Below are positions 53,703 to 63,168 of a stretch of 64,000 nucleotides of DNA, piece after piece. The number at the start of each line of letters is the position of its first letter. Position 1 is the stretch's first letter. Origin of the DNA: Thalassomonas viridans (GTDB lineage: Bacteria; Pseudomonadota; Gammaproteobacteria; Enterobacterales; Alteromonadaceae); the NCBI RefSeq assembly GCF_000948985.2, contig NZ_CP059733.1, positions 5,952,001 to 6,016,000 on the forward strand, written 5' to 3'. The position numbers were made by a program, and so were the translations under genes. Below the pieces are notes generated by a model that did no database searches, was not told where the DNA came from, and saw nothing but the letters and a program-made list of their open reading frames with translations.

Positions 53703-54089
53703 TTACCCTGATGAAGGTTTTTTAACAGCGTATTTTAATAGTGCGGCAATTAATAAAACGACAATAGCAAAAATGTCCACCAGCAATACTTTAAAGATGG
53801 CCTCATTATAACCGCCTACCATAAGCACCAGTAACACATAACCTGTCATGCTTATGCCCGCCATTATCATGGCCGCTCCCTGATAAGGGGTTGCAAAGGC
53901 GGAATACAAGATAAAACCTCCCAGCACACCAAACAGCAGCGCCCTGTGCCTCATTAAAATCACGAGATTGTTATCCGTTAAACTAACAGAGTAGGCATTT
54001 TCCATATTTTGTGCTGAAAACAGGCCAAGCACGGGAAGAAAATTAATCAGGCCAACAATAATTAAGCATGCCGTTATCGCCTTTAGCAT
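53703..54089 (-). CDS. Small four-helix membrane protein, unknown
   Basis: A 128-residue membrane protein with four helices (about 2-22, 45-65, 70-90, 98-120) and two conserved-looking loops (NNLVILMRHRALLFG, GGYNEAIFK). Similar short proteins are often mislabelled after an unrelated enzyme; nothing here suggests enzymatic residues. It sits alone between the prepilin-like and porin genes, all on the minus strand. Confidence 0.6.
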   Translation of the reverse strand: MLKAITACLIIVGLINFLPVLGLFSAQNMENAYSVSLTDNNLVILMRHRALLFGVLGGFILYSAFATPYQGAAMIMAGISMTGYVLLVLMVGGYNEAIFKVLLVDIFAIVVLLIAALLKYAVKKPSSG

Positions 54090-54216
54090 AGGACCCTCTC
54101 ATGAAGCGATAGATAGTATTCACAACAATAGATAAAGATTAACCCACTGAATATAGTCAATACTTGGCTTGCTGCCAGTGAAAGCGGGTGTCGGGAGAGG
54201 TATTTTATAACAGAAC

Positions 54217-54246
54217 AACTCGGCCAAAGTCCCTTTCAGCCGAGTT
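54217..54246 (-). terminator. Terminator after the porin gene
   Basis: AACTCGGC (54217-54224) pairs with GCCGAGTT (54239-54246), with AAAG/CTTT pairs inside; on the minus strand the tail is GTTCTGTTATAA, moderately T-rich. Confidence 0.6.
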
Positions 54247-54277
54247 TACTGCCTGGTTAACGAATAATTTAATGGGA

Positions 54278-55492
54278 TCACAGCACGTACTTGGCCGAGA
54301 ACTGCAATCTATCCAGATCACCGTCATAGCCGTTTTCCAGTTCACGGTTGGCCCGGATATATTCCACACCGACACTGAGAGACTTGATCGGCGAATAGAT
54401 TAAGTTCAGGTGTATGCTGTCCGCCGATTTAGTGGCGCTGCGTCCGGTATATTGGGTTTCGTTGTCAGCCGAGAAAACAGAGTAGCTTAAGGTTGAGCGC
54501 AACTCTTCGGTCCACATATGGCGATAGGCGACAAAGCCGCCGTAACTGTCGATGGCTTCGAGCTCCCCCTTATCATCCAGCACGGCATCACTGGTGATGG
54601 CCAAACCGATATAGCGTCCCATCCCCGAGCCATAAGAGCCCATAAAACGGATATCATCGGCGCCCAGTTTCACTTTACCCGCGACACTGATGCCGTAGGC
54701 CGAAGTGGTGCTGTCGTAGTTGGCATCATCGATTTTAAGCTGCCTGAGCAGCCCGGAAACACTCAACTGTCCCCAATCAGCAGTATGGTTATAGCGGGCG
54801 ACAATATCCGGCAAGGCACTGTCGTCGCAATCGATACGGCCATTGCCGCCGTTATTCATCACCAGGCTTTCCGGGTTTTCCAGCGAGAATTGCCAGGCGC
54901 CATAGGTATAACGCACCATGGCTTGACGTTCAAAAATGGTACTTTCCGAAGGCCCTAAAAAGTCCAGGGATTCAGGCAAGGCGCCGGTATTTTGGAAGGT
55001 AGTCCAGGTTTGACCCACCAGCCAGTTATCATAACTGATAAAGGCATGGCGCAACCTTGGCGAGTAACTGTTGGAAACCAGTTCGTTGCCGCCGGGCGTG
55101 GCTAGAAAGTCCATCTCAAGAAAGGTTTTGACTTTATGGCCGTCGATATTCGTAAGTGTGCCGAAATTAAAGCGCGTTGCCCTGGAGTGGCCGTCAAAGG
55201 TGGTAGTGCTGTCTTCACAACCTTCAAATTCACATACAGGTACGGTTGAGGGCACGTAAAACTGGCGGCCGATATTGCCGGACGCCAGTGAGCCGTCACT
55301 AAAGTCGCTCCAGAAGGCATCCACCTTCATATAACCGCCGAAAGAAAATTCGGTATCGTTCACGGCATCTTTGAGTTTCACCGCAGCCGTTGCCGGTAAA
55401 GCAAACAGCAAGGCTGCCGCAAGCGCGCTTTTACCGGATATTAATTTACCTGCGTTTTTACCTGCATTTGATAAGCTTTGATTAGTAAACAT
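54278..55492 (-). CDS. DcaP-like trimeric outer membrane porin
   Basis: A 404-residue outer membrane protein. After a long N-terminal signal (SALAAALLFALPATA), a short helix (VKLKDAVNDTEF) precedes FSFGGYMKVDAFWSDFSDG, the DcaP-type opening, followed by alternating beta-strands such as FLEMDFLATPG and LRHAFISYDNWLVGQTWTTF. The chain ends with YVL, a hydrophobic terminal residue suited to assembly. DcaP porins pass dicarboxylates and similar anions. The ATG at 55492 follows GAGGG; the frame reaches 55549. It is located directly after acs on the same strand, so uptake of short organic acids is a reasonable guess. Confidence 0.82.
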   Translation of the reverse strand: MFTNQSLSNAGKNAGKLISGKSALAAALLFALPATAAVKLKDAVNDTEFSFGGYMKVDAFWSDFSDGSLASGNIGRQFYVPSTVPVCEFEGCEDSTTTFDGHSRATRFNFGTLTNIDGHKVKTFLEMDFLATPGGNELVSNSYSPRLRHAFISYDNWLVGQTWTTFQNTGALPESLDFLGPSESTIFERQAMVRYTYGAWQFSLENPESLVMNNGGNGRIDCDDSALPDIVARYNHTADWGQLSVSGLLRQLKIDDANYDSTTSAYGISVAGKVKLGADDIRFMGSYGSGMGRYIGLAITSDAVLDDKGELEAIDSYGGFVAYRHMWTEELRSTLSYSVFSADNETQYTGRSATKSADSIHLNLIYSPIKSLSVGVEYIRANRELENGYDGDLDRLQFSAKYVL

Positions 55493-55592
55493 GCTTCTAC
55501 CCTCTTTTTTATGCACAAGCAGACCCAGAGTGCCTGCCAGACGGCGCACCTTTTATGGTTTTATTATTTATTATGGTTATGTAGGAGCTTGA

Positions 55593-55632
55593 AGTGTCCG
55601 GGTTACACCTCCCGAAAGAAGACCCGGACACT
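55593..55632 (-). terminator. Strong hairpin between acs and the porin gene
   Basis: AGTGTCCGGGT (55593-55603) pairs perfectly over 11 bp with ACCCGGACACT (55622-55632), 11 bases past the acs stop. No T-run follows on the minus strand, so it may be an mRNA-end stabiliser or a weak terminator allowing read-through into the porin gene. Confidence 0.5.
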
Positions 55633-55643
55633 CGACTCCCGGA

Positions 55644-57539
55644 TTATTCTTCCAGCGTACTTAAATCGCCTTCGTCCTGGCCTAATGCCCGGGCTTTTAA
55701 TACCCGCCGCATGATTTTGCCGGAGCGGGTTTTCGGTAAGGCATCAACAAAAGTCACATCCTCCGGCATGGCAATGCGGCCCATTTCTCTGGCAACATGC
55801 TCACGAAGTTCAAGCGCCAGTTCCTCACTGCCGGCAACCCCCTGTGCCAGTATTGCGTAGGTGTGGATGGCATTGCCCTTTAACTCGTGGGGCAGGCCTA
55901 TTGCCGCAGCTTCCGTCACCTGAGGATGGCTGACCAGGGCGCTTTCAATCTCGGCGGTGCCCAAACGGTAGCCGCTGACTTTAAGTACTTCATCCATGCG
56001 GCCAATTACCCAGATATAACCGTCATCGTCCTTTTTAGCGCTGTCTCCCGCCAGATAACGCCATTTACCGTCCACTTCATTCCAGTACAGGGCCTTATAG
56101 CGCTCATCGTCTTTAAATATGGTACGGGCCATGCCCGGCCAGGGATTGTTGATAATCAGCTTGCCTTCTTCGTTGGCCGCCACTTCCCGGCCTTCATCGT
56201 CCACTATGGTGATTTCGTTGCCAAAGAAAGGCTTAGTGGCCGAGCCGGGTTTTAACGGCGTAACCGGTAGCGGACATATCATTAAGCCGCCGGTTTCCGT
56301 CTGCCACCAGGTATCTATGATCGGGCAGTTACCGTTACCTATTACCTGGTGATACCACTTCCAGGCCTCAGGATTGATCGGCTCGCCGACACTGCCCAGC
56401 AAACGCAGGCTGGAAAGGTCGTGTTTCTTCGGCCAGCGGTCGCCAAAGCGCATCAGACCGCGAATCGCCGTTGGCGAGGTATAGAGAATATTGATGCCGT
56501 ATTTTTCAATGATCTGCCACCAGCGGTTCGGGTAAGGATAATTCGGCGCACCTTCATAGAGCATGATGGTGGCGCCGTTAATTAAAGGACCGTAAACAAT
56601 ATAACTGTGGCCGGTGATCCAGCCGGGATCGGCGGCACACCACCAGCGATCTTCCGGCTTGATATCAAACGCCATGCGGTGCGTGGTTGAGGTATACACC
56701 GAATAACCGCCATGGGTATGCAGCATCCCTTTGGGAGAGCCGGTAGTGCCCGAGGTGTAAAGGATAAACAGCGGATCTTCGGCATCCAGCTGCTCGGTTT
56801 CACATTTAGGGGAAGCGATCGGCAGGGCGATTAAATCGTGATACCAGAAGTCCCGTGTCGCTTCCATTTCCACCTCAAGGTCATTGTTTTTCACGCAGAT
56901 ACACACTTCTATGGTGGGCGAGCGCTTCATGGCATTGTCGGCAATGGTTTTTAAATCGATTTGCTTGCCGCGACGCCAGCCGCCGTCTGCGGTGATCAAT
57001 ACCCGGGAATGAGCATCTTCAATGCGCGACGCCAGAGCATCGGTACTGAAACCACCGTACACCACACTGTGGATGGCGCCTATTTTGGCGCAGGCAAGCA
57101 TGGCAAAAATCAGTTCGGGAATCTGCGGCATATAGATGGTCACCACGTCCCCTTTTTCCACCCCCATACTTTTCAAGACATTGGCAAACTGGCTGACCTC
57201 ACGGTTTAAGCCGTTGTAGGAGTAATTGCGTACCTGGCCATTTTCCCCTTCCCAGATAATCGCCATCTTGTTGCGGTTGGCATTGGTGAGGTGACGGTCG
57301 ATAGCATTGTGAACGATATTGGTTTTTCCGCCGGTAAACCACTGATAAAAAGGTGCTTTGCTTTCATCCAGGACCTTATCCCACTTTTTGTACCAGCCTA
57401 AGGTTTCTGCCTGCTCGGCCCAGAAACCTTCACGGTTATTGACGGAATAGTCATATAGCGCCTGATATTCCGGCACATTGGCTTGTTCGATCACATCAAT
57501 ACTTGGCTTAAAAAGTTCACTGCTGCTTGCGTCATTCAT
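55644..57539 (-). CDS. acs: Acetyl-CoA synthetase
   Basis: Acs activates acetate through acetyl-AMP to acetyl-CoA. The 631 residues show the adenylate-forming signatures: YTSGTTGSPKGMLHTHGGY near 262, the acetate-pocket and motif A5 region DTWWQTETGG near 412 (Trp at the position that favours acetate), YLAGDSAKKDDDGYIWVIGRMDEVLKVSGYR near 500 (hinge Asp) and PKTRSGKIMRR near 605, whose Lys is the acetylation-controlled catalytic residue. The ATG at 57539 is chosen over the frame start at 57554. A perfect palindrome lies about 100 bp upstream. A porin follows, and exonuclease/CBS/symporter genes precede it. Confidence 0.95.
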   Translation of the reverse strand: MNDASSSELFKPSIDVIEQANVPEYQALYDYSVNNREGFWAEQAETLGWYKKWDKVLDESKAPFYQWFTGGKTNIVHNAIDRHLTNANRNKMAIIWEGENGQVRNYSYNGLNREVSQFANVLKSMGVEKGDVVTIYMPQIPELIFAMLACAKIGAIHSVVYGGFSTDALASRIEDAHSRVLITADGGWRRGKQIDLKTIADNAMKRSPTIEVCICVKNNDLEVEMEATRDFWYHDLIALPIASPKCETEQLDAEDPLFILYTSGTTGSPKGMLHTHGGYSVYTSTTHRMAFDIKPEDRWWCAADPGWITGHSYIVYGPLINGATIMLYEGAPNYPYPNRWWQIIEKYGINILYTSPTAIRGLMRFGDRWPKKHDLSSLRLLGSVGEPINPEAWKWYHQVIGNGNCPIIDTWWQTETGGLMICPLPVTPLKPGSATKPFFGNEITIVDDEGREVAANEEGKLIINNPWPGMARTIFKDDERYKALYWNEVDGKWRYLAGDSAKKDDDGYIWVIGRMDEVLKVSGYRLGTAEIESALVSHPQVTEAAAIGLPHELKGNAIHTYAILAQGVAGSEELALELREHVAREMGRIAMPEDVTFVDALPKTRSGKIMRRVLKARALGQDEGDLSTLEE

Positions 57540-57634
57540 CAGGTCTGCTCCCAAAAGGTTTGTTCATCCTTGAATCCAAGGCGAGGTTATTTTTGCTTGC
57601 AATAGAATCTAGAGGGTTAGGGCAAAAGAATAAA

Positions 57635-57650
57635 TTAGACCTTGGTCTAA
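57635..57650. promoter_or_regulatory. Palindrome upstream of acs
   Basis: TTAGACC-TT-GGTCTAA, perfect 7-bp arms, about 96 bp before the acs start. It shares the GACCTTGG...CTAA core with the site at 60377-60394 and is a likely regulator-binding site. Confidence 0.55.
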
Positions 57651-57680
57651 TACCCCGACGAAAAGCGAAATTATAAAAGG

Positions 57681-58394
57681 CTACAGTAGGTAATATTTCA
57701 GCGGCAGTTGCTCGCCACGGTTGGCACAGGCAACCTCCGCCAGCAAAAGTTCGGCGGTGGCCAGGGCATCGTTTAAGGCGTTATGGGCCAAATGTGCGGG
57801 TAACTGATGGCTTTGCCGTAAAGTACTAAGGCGTAAACTGGAAGCGTCGTAAGGCAAGTTCCGTTTATCCAGGCGTCGCTTGGCAACAGTCAAAGTATCG
57901 ATAACCGGGAACACAGGCGCCATACCGTATAGCTCAAGGCAGGCCTGGCGCAAAAAGGTGATCTCAATACGGGCAAAATGCACCAGCATCACTTTACCGG
58001 CAAGCGCCGACAATATTTCCTCCACCACCTGCGCCAGTTCCGCCCCCTGCTCTTTGGCGCTGTCTGTGATCTGGTGGATCACAACATTCTCTTCGGCCAG
58101 CTCCCCCCGGGTTTTAATTATTTTATGATAACGGGATTTAAGGTGAATCTCCCCCCGATTTATTGCTACAAAACCGGCGCTGAGCAGCTGATCTTTTTTG
58201 GCATCCAAACCGGTGGTTTCAAAATCCAGCGCCAGCACGGGCACCTCACTAATAGGCGTATTCTTGTCAGGAAACGGCACCGACAAAAACGCTTTGAGCG
58301 CTCCCTCTGGCGCACGAGCCAGCAAGCGCCGCCTGTGGGCCTGATAGCCGAACAGGGCTAAATGCAGTTTATCAAGCAGCCTTCTCCACATCAT
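57681..58394 (-). CDS. DEDDh 3'-5' exonuclease (DnaQ-like)
   Basis: A 237-residue exonuclease of the DnaQ/epsilon superfamily. Exo I is VLALDFETTGLD near 52, Exo II is MLVHFARIEITFL near 134 (Glu where Asp is usual), and Exo III is AHNALNDALATAELLLAE near 205 (His and Asp). It removes nucleotides from DNA or RNA 3' ends; the substrate of this subgroup is unknown. Translation is coupled: its ATG at 58394 shares the A of the TGA stop of the CBS gene (TGATG). The pairing of this exonuclease with the CBS/DUF294 protein is a regular feature of acs loci in gammaproteobacteria. Confidence 0.85.
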   Translation of the reverse strand: MMWRRLLDKLHLALFGYQAHRRRLLARAPEGALKAFLSVPFPDKNTPISEVPVLALDFETTGLDAKKDQLLSAGFVAINRGEIHLKSRYHKIIKTRGELAEENVVIHQITDSAKEQGAELAQVVEEILSALAGKVMLVHFARIEITFLRQACLELYGMAPVFPVIDTLTVAKRRLDKRNLPYDASSLRLSTLRQSHQLPAHLAHNALNDALATAELLLAEVACANRGEQLPLKYYLL

Positions 58395-60238
58395 CAATAG
58401 GCAGCCTGGCGCACATCCTGTAACGCTTTCACTACCTTAAAGGCATCTTTAAGGTGCTCCCGCTCAAGCCTGGAGATTTGTTTCGGCGGCAAATGATTAT
58501 CGGCGACTTTGCCCTGGCTGAGCTGCTTTACCTGATGCTCGATACGCAACATGCCCATAAATTCAACGGCATCAATCAGGTTTTCCGACGACGCCCGGGT
58601 TAACGAAGCACTGCCGCCAACCTGACGCAGACGTTCAAGGGTATTCACGGCACTGACTCCTTCTGCCAGGGCATAAATCCGGGCGAGATCGACAATAGGC
58701 GCTATGCCCTTATGCTTTAAATCCAGAGTATTTTTATTCTCGCCATTTTTCTCCAAAACAAAATCCCGGAAAAAACCCAGCGGCGGGCGCAATTGCAGGG
58801 CATTTTTCGTTAAATGGGCAAGAAACAGGGTATTACCGCGGGTTTGTTCCAGCATAGTGCGGCGCAAATCCGCCAATAACGACATATCGCCGTACACCGG
58901 CGCCAAATCAAAAAAGATACTACAATGCATCAGTGCCTTGGGGTCGGGTTTGTTAACCCAGTTTTCAAAGTACTGCCCCCAGATCTTTTGGCTTTGCCGC
59001 CATTTCGGATTGGTAGTCATCACATTGCCGGGGCAATAGGCATAACCACAAGCGGCCAGGCCGTCACAGACAAAAGTGGCCAGGTCGTGAAACCAGTAAT
59101 CATGCTCAGGTTTACACTCGTTAGAAATAATCAGGGCATTGTCCTGATCTGAATTGCCGCACTGTTCCTGCCTAGCCTGGGAGCCGGCGGCCACCCAGAC
59201 ATAAGGCACAGGAGCCGGGCCGGAAAGTTTCTCCGCCATTTCAATCAGGCGCACGGTAAAGGCGGCAGTGATGGCGCTGATGCTTTTGCCGACATGGGCG
59301 GCCGTAGTGCCGGTTTTTACCATATGGCGCTGCAATTCAGGCACCAGCTTACTGATCTCTACCAGCTCCTTGATGGTGCTGGCCTTATGGATGGCGCCTG
59401 TGATATGCACGGCATTTTGTCCCTCCTGGCGGATCAAATCCGTTACCGTGATCATGCCCGCCAGACGGCCATTTTGAGTAACCGGCAAGTGATGTATCTG
59501 TTTGGTAGTCATTAATACCAGGGCATCAAAAGCATTGTTACCGGCTTCAATCGAAATCGGTTGCCGGGTCATGATATCACTCACCACCCGGTCATAAGCC
59601 AGCCCCTCGGCAACACAGCGCTGGCGGATGTCTTTGTCGGTCACTATGCCTGTCATTTCCCCCTTTTCGGTAACCAGCAAAGAAGAAAGGTTGCAGTCAT
59701 TCATTTTTATCGCCGCTTCCCTGATTGAGGCATCTGCGGCTATGGTCACGGCGGGGGCACGATAAAAATCGCCGATGTTGGTATTCATTAAGGTGGCATT
59801 CACCACGGCTTCATCGTTGATTTTGCTGACCTGGTGCTGCAGGCGTTCGGCAGCAGAGGTATTAAAATACGCCTGCACTTCGGGAAACGCACCAAGCAGG
59901 TCAAACACCAACGGCCAGCTTATGCTGTAGAGCAAGGTATCCTCGTCGGTTCTGACGGCAATTTTCACCTTGTCATCCGGCAAGCAAAAAACGGTGCAGA
60001 TATCCCCTTCACCGAATTTACCCAGTAATTCCTCCTGCTCATCCAGATAAGATAACGCCCCCTTGCGCACGATATACAAACGCGGCTCAGTAATATTTTT
60101 AGGAGGCAAAGGACTATTTTTTCTGATATAACCGATATGGATATGTTCAGCGAGCTTGCTTACGGCTTGTACGGCTAACTTGTCAAAGGGAGGTATTGCA
60201 TTGATAAAATCACGGATTTCAGTAAGTTCAGCGTCCAT
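58394..60238 (-). CDS. cNMP-binding/CBS/DUF294 nucleotidyltransferase-like protein
   Basis: A 614-residue cytoplasmic protein in four parts: a cyclic-nucleotide-binding-like beta roll at about 20-135 (YIVRKGALSYLDEQEELLGKFGEGDICTV), two CBS repeats at about 160-285 (AAIKMNDCNLSSLLVTEKGEMTGIVTDKDIR, then HHLPVTQNGRLAGMITVTDLI), a DUF294 nucleotidyltransferase domain at about 300-450 (WVAAGSQARQEQCGNSDQDNALI, with the GS and DxD pattern), and a helical C-terminal domain. It is probably a nucleotide-sensing regulator of acetate metabolism; the modified target is unknown. Confidence 0.85.
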   Translation of the reverse strand: MDAELTEIRDFINAIPPFDKLAVQAVSKLAEHIHIGYIRKNSPLPPKNITEPRLYIVRKGALSYLDEQEELLGKFGEGDICTVFCLPDDKVKIAVRTDEDTLLYSISWPLVFDLLGAFPEVQAYFNTSAAERLQHQVSKINDEAVVNATLMNTNIGDFYRAPAVTIAADASIREAAIKMNDCNLSSLLVTEKGEMTGIVTDKDIRQRCVAEGLAYDRVVSDIMTRQPISIEAGNNAFDALVLMTTKQIHHLPVTQNGRLAGMITVTDLIRQEGQNAVHITGAIHKASTIKELVEISKLVPELQRHMVKTGTTAAHVGKSISAITAAFTVRLIEMAEKLSGPAPVPYVWVAAGSQARQEQCGNSDQDNALIISNECKPEHDYWFHDLATFVCDGLAACGYAYCPGNVMTTNPKWRQSQKIWGQYFENWVNKPDPKALMHCSIFFDLAPVYGDMSLLADLRRTMLEQTRGNTLFLAHLTKNALQLRPPLGFFRDFVLEKNGENKNTLDLKHKGIAPIVDLARIYALAEGVSAVNTLERLRQVGGSASLTRASSENLIDAVEFMGMLRIEHQVKQLSQGKVADNHLPPKQISRLEREHLKDAFKVVKALQDVRQAAY

Positions 60239-60551
60239 TTAATCCTCTCTTTTGCCAGCACTCTTGCTAACTCTCGGTAATTGCTATGTTATTTAAGCCC
60301 TTGTTTTCAGGCAGAGTCAACCGGGGAATGCACGACCTAGACTAAAGTTTAATATCTTCAACCAGCAAAGCTTGCTAACTTTAGTCCCAAGGTCGAGTGG
60401 CGGTTATTGCTGAAATGCACAAGCTGACAAGCAGCTGTGCAGGCAGCTAATCAGGCAGCTATGCAGGCAATAAAAACAAAGCTTTACCAAATAAAATCAT
60501 ATCCTTAAACAGGATAATAATAAAATGGCTCTGTGTTAAAAGGAGAGTATT
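60239..60551. promoter_or_regulatory. Divergent control region of CBS and symporter operons
   Basis: About 313 bases without genes. ACTAAAGTT (60341-60349) and AACTTTAGT (60377-60385) are a perfect 9-bp inverted repeat, each arm bordered by a GACC element (GACCTAG at 60334, CCAAGGTC at 60387). The 60377-60394 half, read in reverse, is GACCTTGGGACTAAAGTT and resembles the acs palindrome. A repeated GCAGCTNNNCAGGCAG-like stretch at 60430-60465 has no evident function. Confidence 0.5.
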
Positions 60552-60803
60552 GTGGGAAGTTACCAATCATATTGGCAGAAAAATCTGCGCTTAATCCTGA
60601 TATGCCTGTTCATCTGGTTTATCGTGTCTTTTGGTTTTGGCCTGCTGTTAGTAGAGCCATTAAATAATTTCAGCTTGGGTGGTTATAAACTCGGCTTCTG
60701 GTTTGCCCAGCAGGGTTCCATTTATACCTTTGTCGGCCTGATTTTCTGGTATTCCTCCAGAATGAACAAGCTGGATAAAGAGCACGGCGTCGGGGAAGAA
60801 TAA
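60552..60803 (+). CDS. DUF4212 small subunit of sodium symporter
   Basis: An 83-residue protein with two membrane helices (LILICLFIWFIVSFGFGLLL and FVGLIFWYS) and the DUF4212 features YWQKNLRLI at the N terminus and GFWFAQQGSIYTFVGLIFWYSSRMNKLDKEHG at the C terminus. It starts at GTG 60552, with AAGGAGAG just upstream. Its TAA stop overlaps the ATG of the large symporter gene by one base, so the two are made together as small and large subunits. Confidence 0.9.
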   Translation: MGSYQSYWQKNLRLILICLFIWFIVSFGFGLLLVEPLNNFSLGGYKLGFWFAQQGSIYTFVGLIFWYSSRMNKLDKEHGVGEE

Positions 60804-62539
60804 TGGATGAATTGAAACTCTATACCTATATCGCCGTTTTCGGCTCCTTCGGCCTTTATTTTGCCATTGCCTGGTGGGCAAGGGCCGGTTCCACCAGTGA
60901 CTTCTACGTTGCTGGCGGCGGTGTTAGCCCGGTACAAAACGGTATGGCGATAGGCGCCGACTGGATGAGTGCCGCTTCCTTTATTTCCATGGCGGGCATG
61001 ATCGCCTTTTTAGGTTACGGCGGCTCGGTATTTTTAATGGGCTGGACCGGCGGTTACGTGCTGCTGGCTATGTTGCTTGCCCCCTATATGCGCAAACACG
61101 GCAAGTTTACCGTGCCGGAATTTATCTCGGATCGCTATTATTCGAAAACCGCCCGTATCGTTGCGGTACTCTGTTTAATTATTGCCTCGCTGACCTATAT
61201 TATCGGCCAGATGAAAGGTGTCGGCGTTGCCTTCTCCCGCTTCCTGGAAGTGGATTACGGCCTGGGTCTTGGCATAGGCATGGCAGTGGTTTGGGTGTAC
61301 GCGGTATTGGGCGGTATGAAAGGCATTACCTATACCCAAATCGCCCAATATTGCGTACTGATCTTCGCCTATACCATTCCGGCGATCTTTATTTCCTTCC
61401 AGCTCACCGGCAACCCTATCCCGCAGCTGGGCCTGGGCAGCACCTTAGCGGACGGCAGTGGCGTCTACCTGCTGGATAAGCTGGATATGGTAGTGACAGA
61501 TCTCGGCTTTAAGGAATACACCACCTCATCTATGGGCAACAGCCTGAACATGTTCGCCTATACCATGTCTCTGATGATAGGCACCGCCGGTTTGCCCCAT
61601 GTGATCATGCGCTTCTTTACCGTCCCCAGTGTTAAAGCCGCGCGTTCATCCGCCGGTTACGCCCTGGTCTTTATCGCCCTGCTGTATACCGTAGCCCCGG
61701 CCGTTGGCGCCATGGCCCGTTTAAACCTGATGAACACCATAGAGCCTGCGGCGGGACAAAACCTGGTTTATGCCGAACGCCCGCAATGGTTTAAAGACTG
61801 GGAAAAAACCGGCCTGCTGAAGTTTGAAGATAAAAACAACGACGGCAAGGTACAATATGTAGCGGATCCCGAGAAAAATGAAATGGTCAAGGTTGACCGC
61901 GACATCATGGTATTAGCCAACCCAGCGATTGCCAATTTACCCAACTGGGTGATTGCCCTGGTGGCGGCAGGCGGACTGGCAGCGGCCTTATCCACGGCGG
62001 CGGGCTTGTTGCTGGCGATATCGTCATCCATCTCCCACGACTTGATGAAGGGGGTGTTGACGCCGAACTTGTCCGAGAAAAACGAGCTGCTGGCGGGACG
62101 TATCGTCATGACCTTGTCGATACTGGTGGCCGGTTACCTAGGACTGAATCCGCCCGGGTTTGCCGCAGGCACGGTGGCGCTAGCCTTTGGCCTGGCAGCA
62201 TCGAGTATCTTCCCGGCCTTAATGATGGGCATCTTTTCCAAGAAAATGAGCGGCACCGCGGCTGTGTGGGGCATGTGTTCGGGGATCGGCATTACCATGC
62301 TGTATGTGTTCCAGCATAAAGGCATTATGTTCATCCAGGGCACTTCCTTCCTGGGCGGCCTGGAACCTAACTGGTTCTTCGGTATTTCACCCAATGCCTT
62401 CGGCGCGGTCGGCGCACTGGTGAACTTTGCCGTAGCCTTTATCGTGCTAAAAGCCAAAGGCCCGGCACCGGCTGAAATCCAGCAACTGGTTGAAAACTTC
62501 CGTATTCCGGCGGGCGCCGGTGCGGCCCACAACCATTAA
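60803..62539 (+). CDS. Sodium:solute (acetate-type) symporter
   Basis: A 578-residue SSS-family transporter with about 13-14 helices, of the DUF4212-linked subfamily related to ActP acetate permease. Family marks are WWARAGSTSDFYVAGGGVSP near 25, GADWMSAASFISMAGM near 50, GLPHVIMRFFTVPSVKAARSSAGYA near 257 and the helix AALSTAAGLLLAISSSISHDL near 400. The insertion with NNNDGKVQYVADPEKNE (near 345) is a large extramembrane loop typical of the subfamily. It probably imports acetate or a related carboxylate, fitting acs nearby. A UUCG terminator follows. Confidence 0.88.
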   Translation: MDELKLYTYIAVFGSFGLYFAIAWWARAGSTSDFYVAGGGVSPVQNGMAIGADWMSAASFISMAGMIAFLGYGGSVFLMGWTGGYVLLAMLLAPYMRKHGKFTVPEFISDRYYSKTARIVAVLCLIIASLTYIIGQMKGVGVAFSRFLEVDYGLGLGIGMAVVWVYAVLGGMKGITYTQIAQYCVLIFAYTIPAIFISFQLTGNPIPQLGLGSTLADGSGVYLLDKLDMVVTDLGFKEYTTSSMGNSLNMFAYTMSLMIGTAGLPHVIMRFFTVPSVKAARSSAGYALVFIALLYTVAPAVGAMARLNLMNTIEPAAGQNLVYAERPQWFKDWEKTGLLKFEDKNNDGKVQYVADPEKNEMVKVDRDIMVLANPAIANLPNWVIALVAAGGLAAALSTAAGLLLAISSSISHDLMKGVLTPNLSEKNELLAGRIVMTLSILVAGYLGLNPPGFAAGTVALAFGLAASSIFPALMMGIFSKKMSGTAAVWGMCSGIGITMLYVFQHKGIMFIQGTSFLGGLEPNWFFGISPNAFGAVGALVNFAVAFIVLKAKGPAPAEIQQLVENFRIPAGAGAAHNH

Positions 62540-62557
62540 CTTCTCCCAACCGATGTT

Positions 62558-62580
62558 AAGGCTCCTTCGGGAGCCTTTAT
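62558..62580 (+). terminator. Terminator of the symporter operon
   Basis: AAGGCTCC (62558-62565), loop TTCG, GGAGCCTT (62570-62577), tail TAT: a compact UUCG hairpin with a short T-rich tail. Confidence 0.75.
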
Positions 62581-62667
62581 GCACAAGGATGTGCTGATCC
62601 TGCAAAAATATAAAGTTTAGGAGCAGGAAGTGCTTGATATGAAGAACTACCCAAATTTGAGAACACC

Positions 62668-63111
62668 ATGAACAGACACACTAAACTTGCGATCCTGATC
62701 GCCCCTGTTTTATTTATCGCAGGTTTTATTGCCTCGGATTATTATATGGAACACCAGGCAGCACAGGACAAGGTTTTTTACCTCACCCAACAGAACAACT
62801 GTGATGTGCTGGCAGACAAATGCGTGCTTGAGTCCGGCGAATTCTTAGTTTCCGTCTCCGACCATAAGGGCGTTACCCGCATCAATGCCACCTTCCCCTT
62901 AGATACCGTAGTGTTAATGCTGGTTAACGATGATAACTCCCAGCAAATTTACCAGCTGGCCATGGCAGATACCCCCTATTACTGGCAGGCAAAAACCGAC
63001 CTGCGCGAGTCGATCCCGCAGGCGGGAGACTCCAGAAAACTGCGCCTGGTGGCAAAAATAAAAGGCGGCAGCTACATCAGTGAATTTGTCAGCACCACAC
63101 TTTCGCGATAA
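62668..63111 (+). CDS. Small membrane-anchored protein, unknown
   Basis: A 147-residue protein with an N-terminal membrane anchor (KLAILIAPVLFIAGFIASDYY, about 6-26). The periplasmic part reads as short strands (FLVSVSDHKGVTRINATFPLDTVVLMLVNDD) with two Cys (NNCDVLADKCVLE), which may form a disulfide. It lies between the symporter and the sensor kinase, a position it appears to keep in related loci. It may serve the sensor or the transporter; no family is recognised. Confidence 0.6.
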   Translation: MNRHTKLAILIAPVLFIAGFIASDYYMEHQAAQDKVFYLTQQNNCDVLADKCVLESGEFLVSVSDHKGVTRINATFPLDTVVLMLVNDDNSQQIYQLAMADTPYYWQAKTDLRESIPQAGDSRKLRLVAKIKGGSYISEFVSTTLSR

Positions 63112-63168
63112 GGTGGTCTCTAATCTTGCCTTAGGCAAGCAGTAAACAGCAGGAGCAGGAAAAACCCG

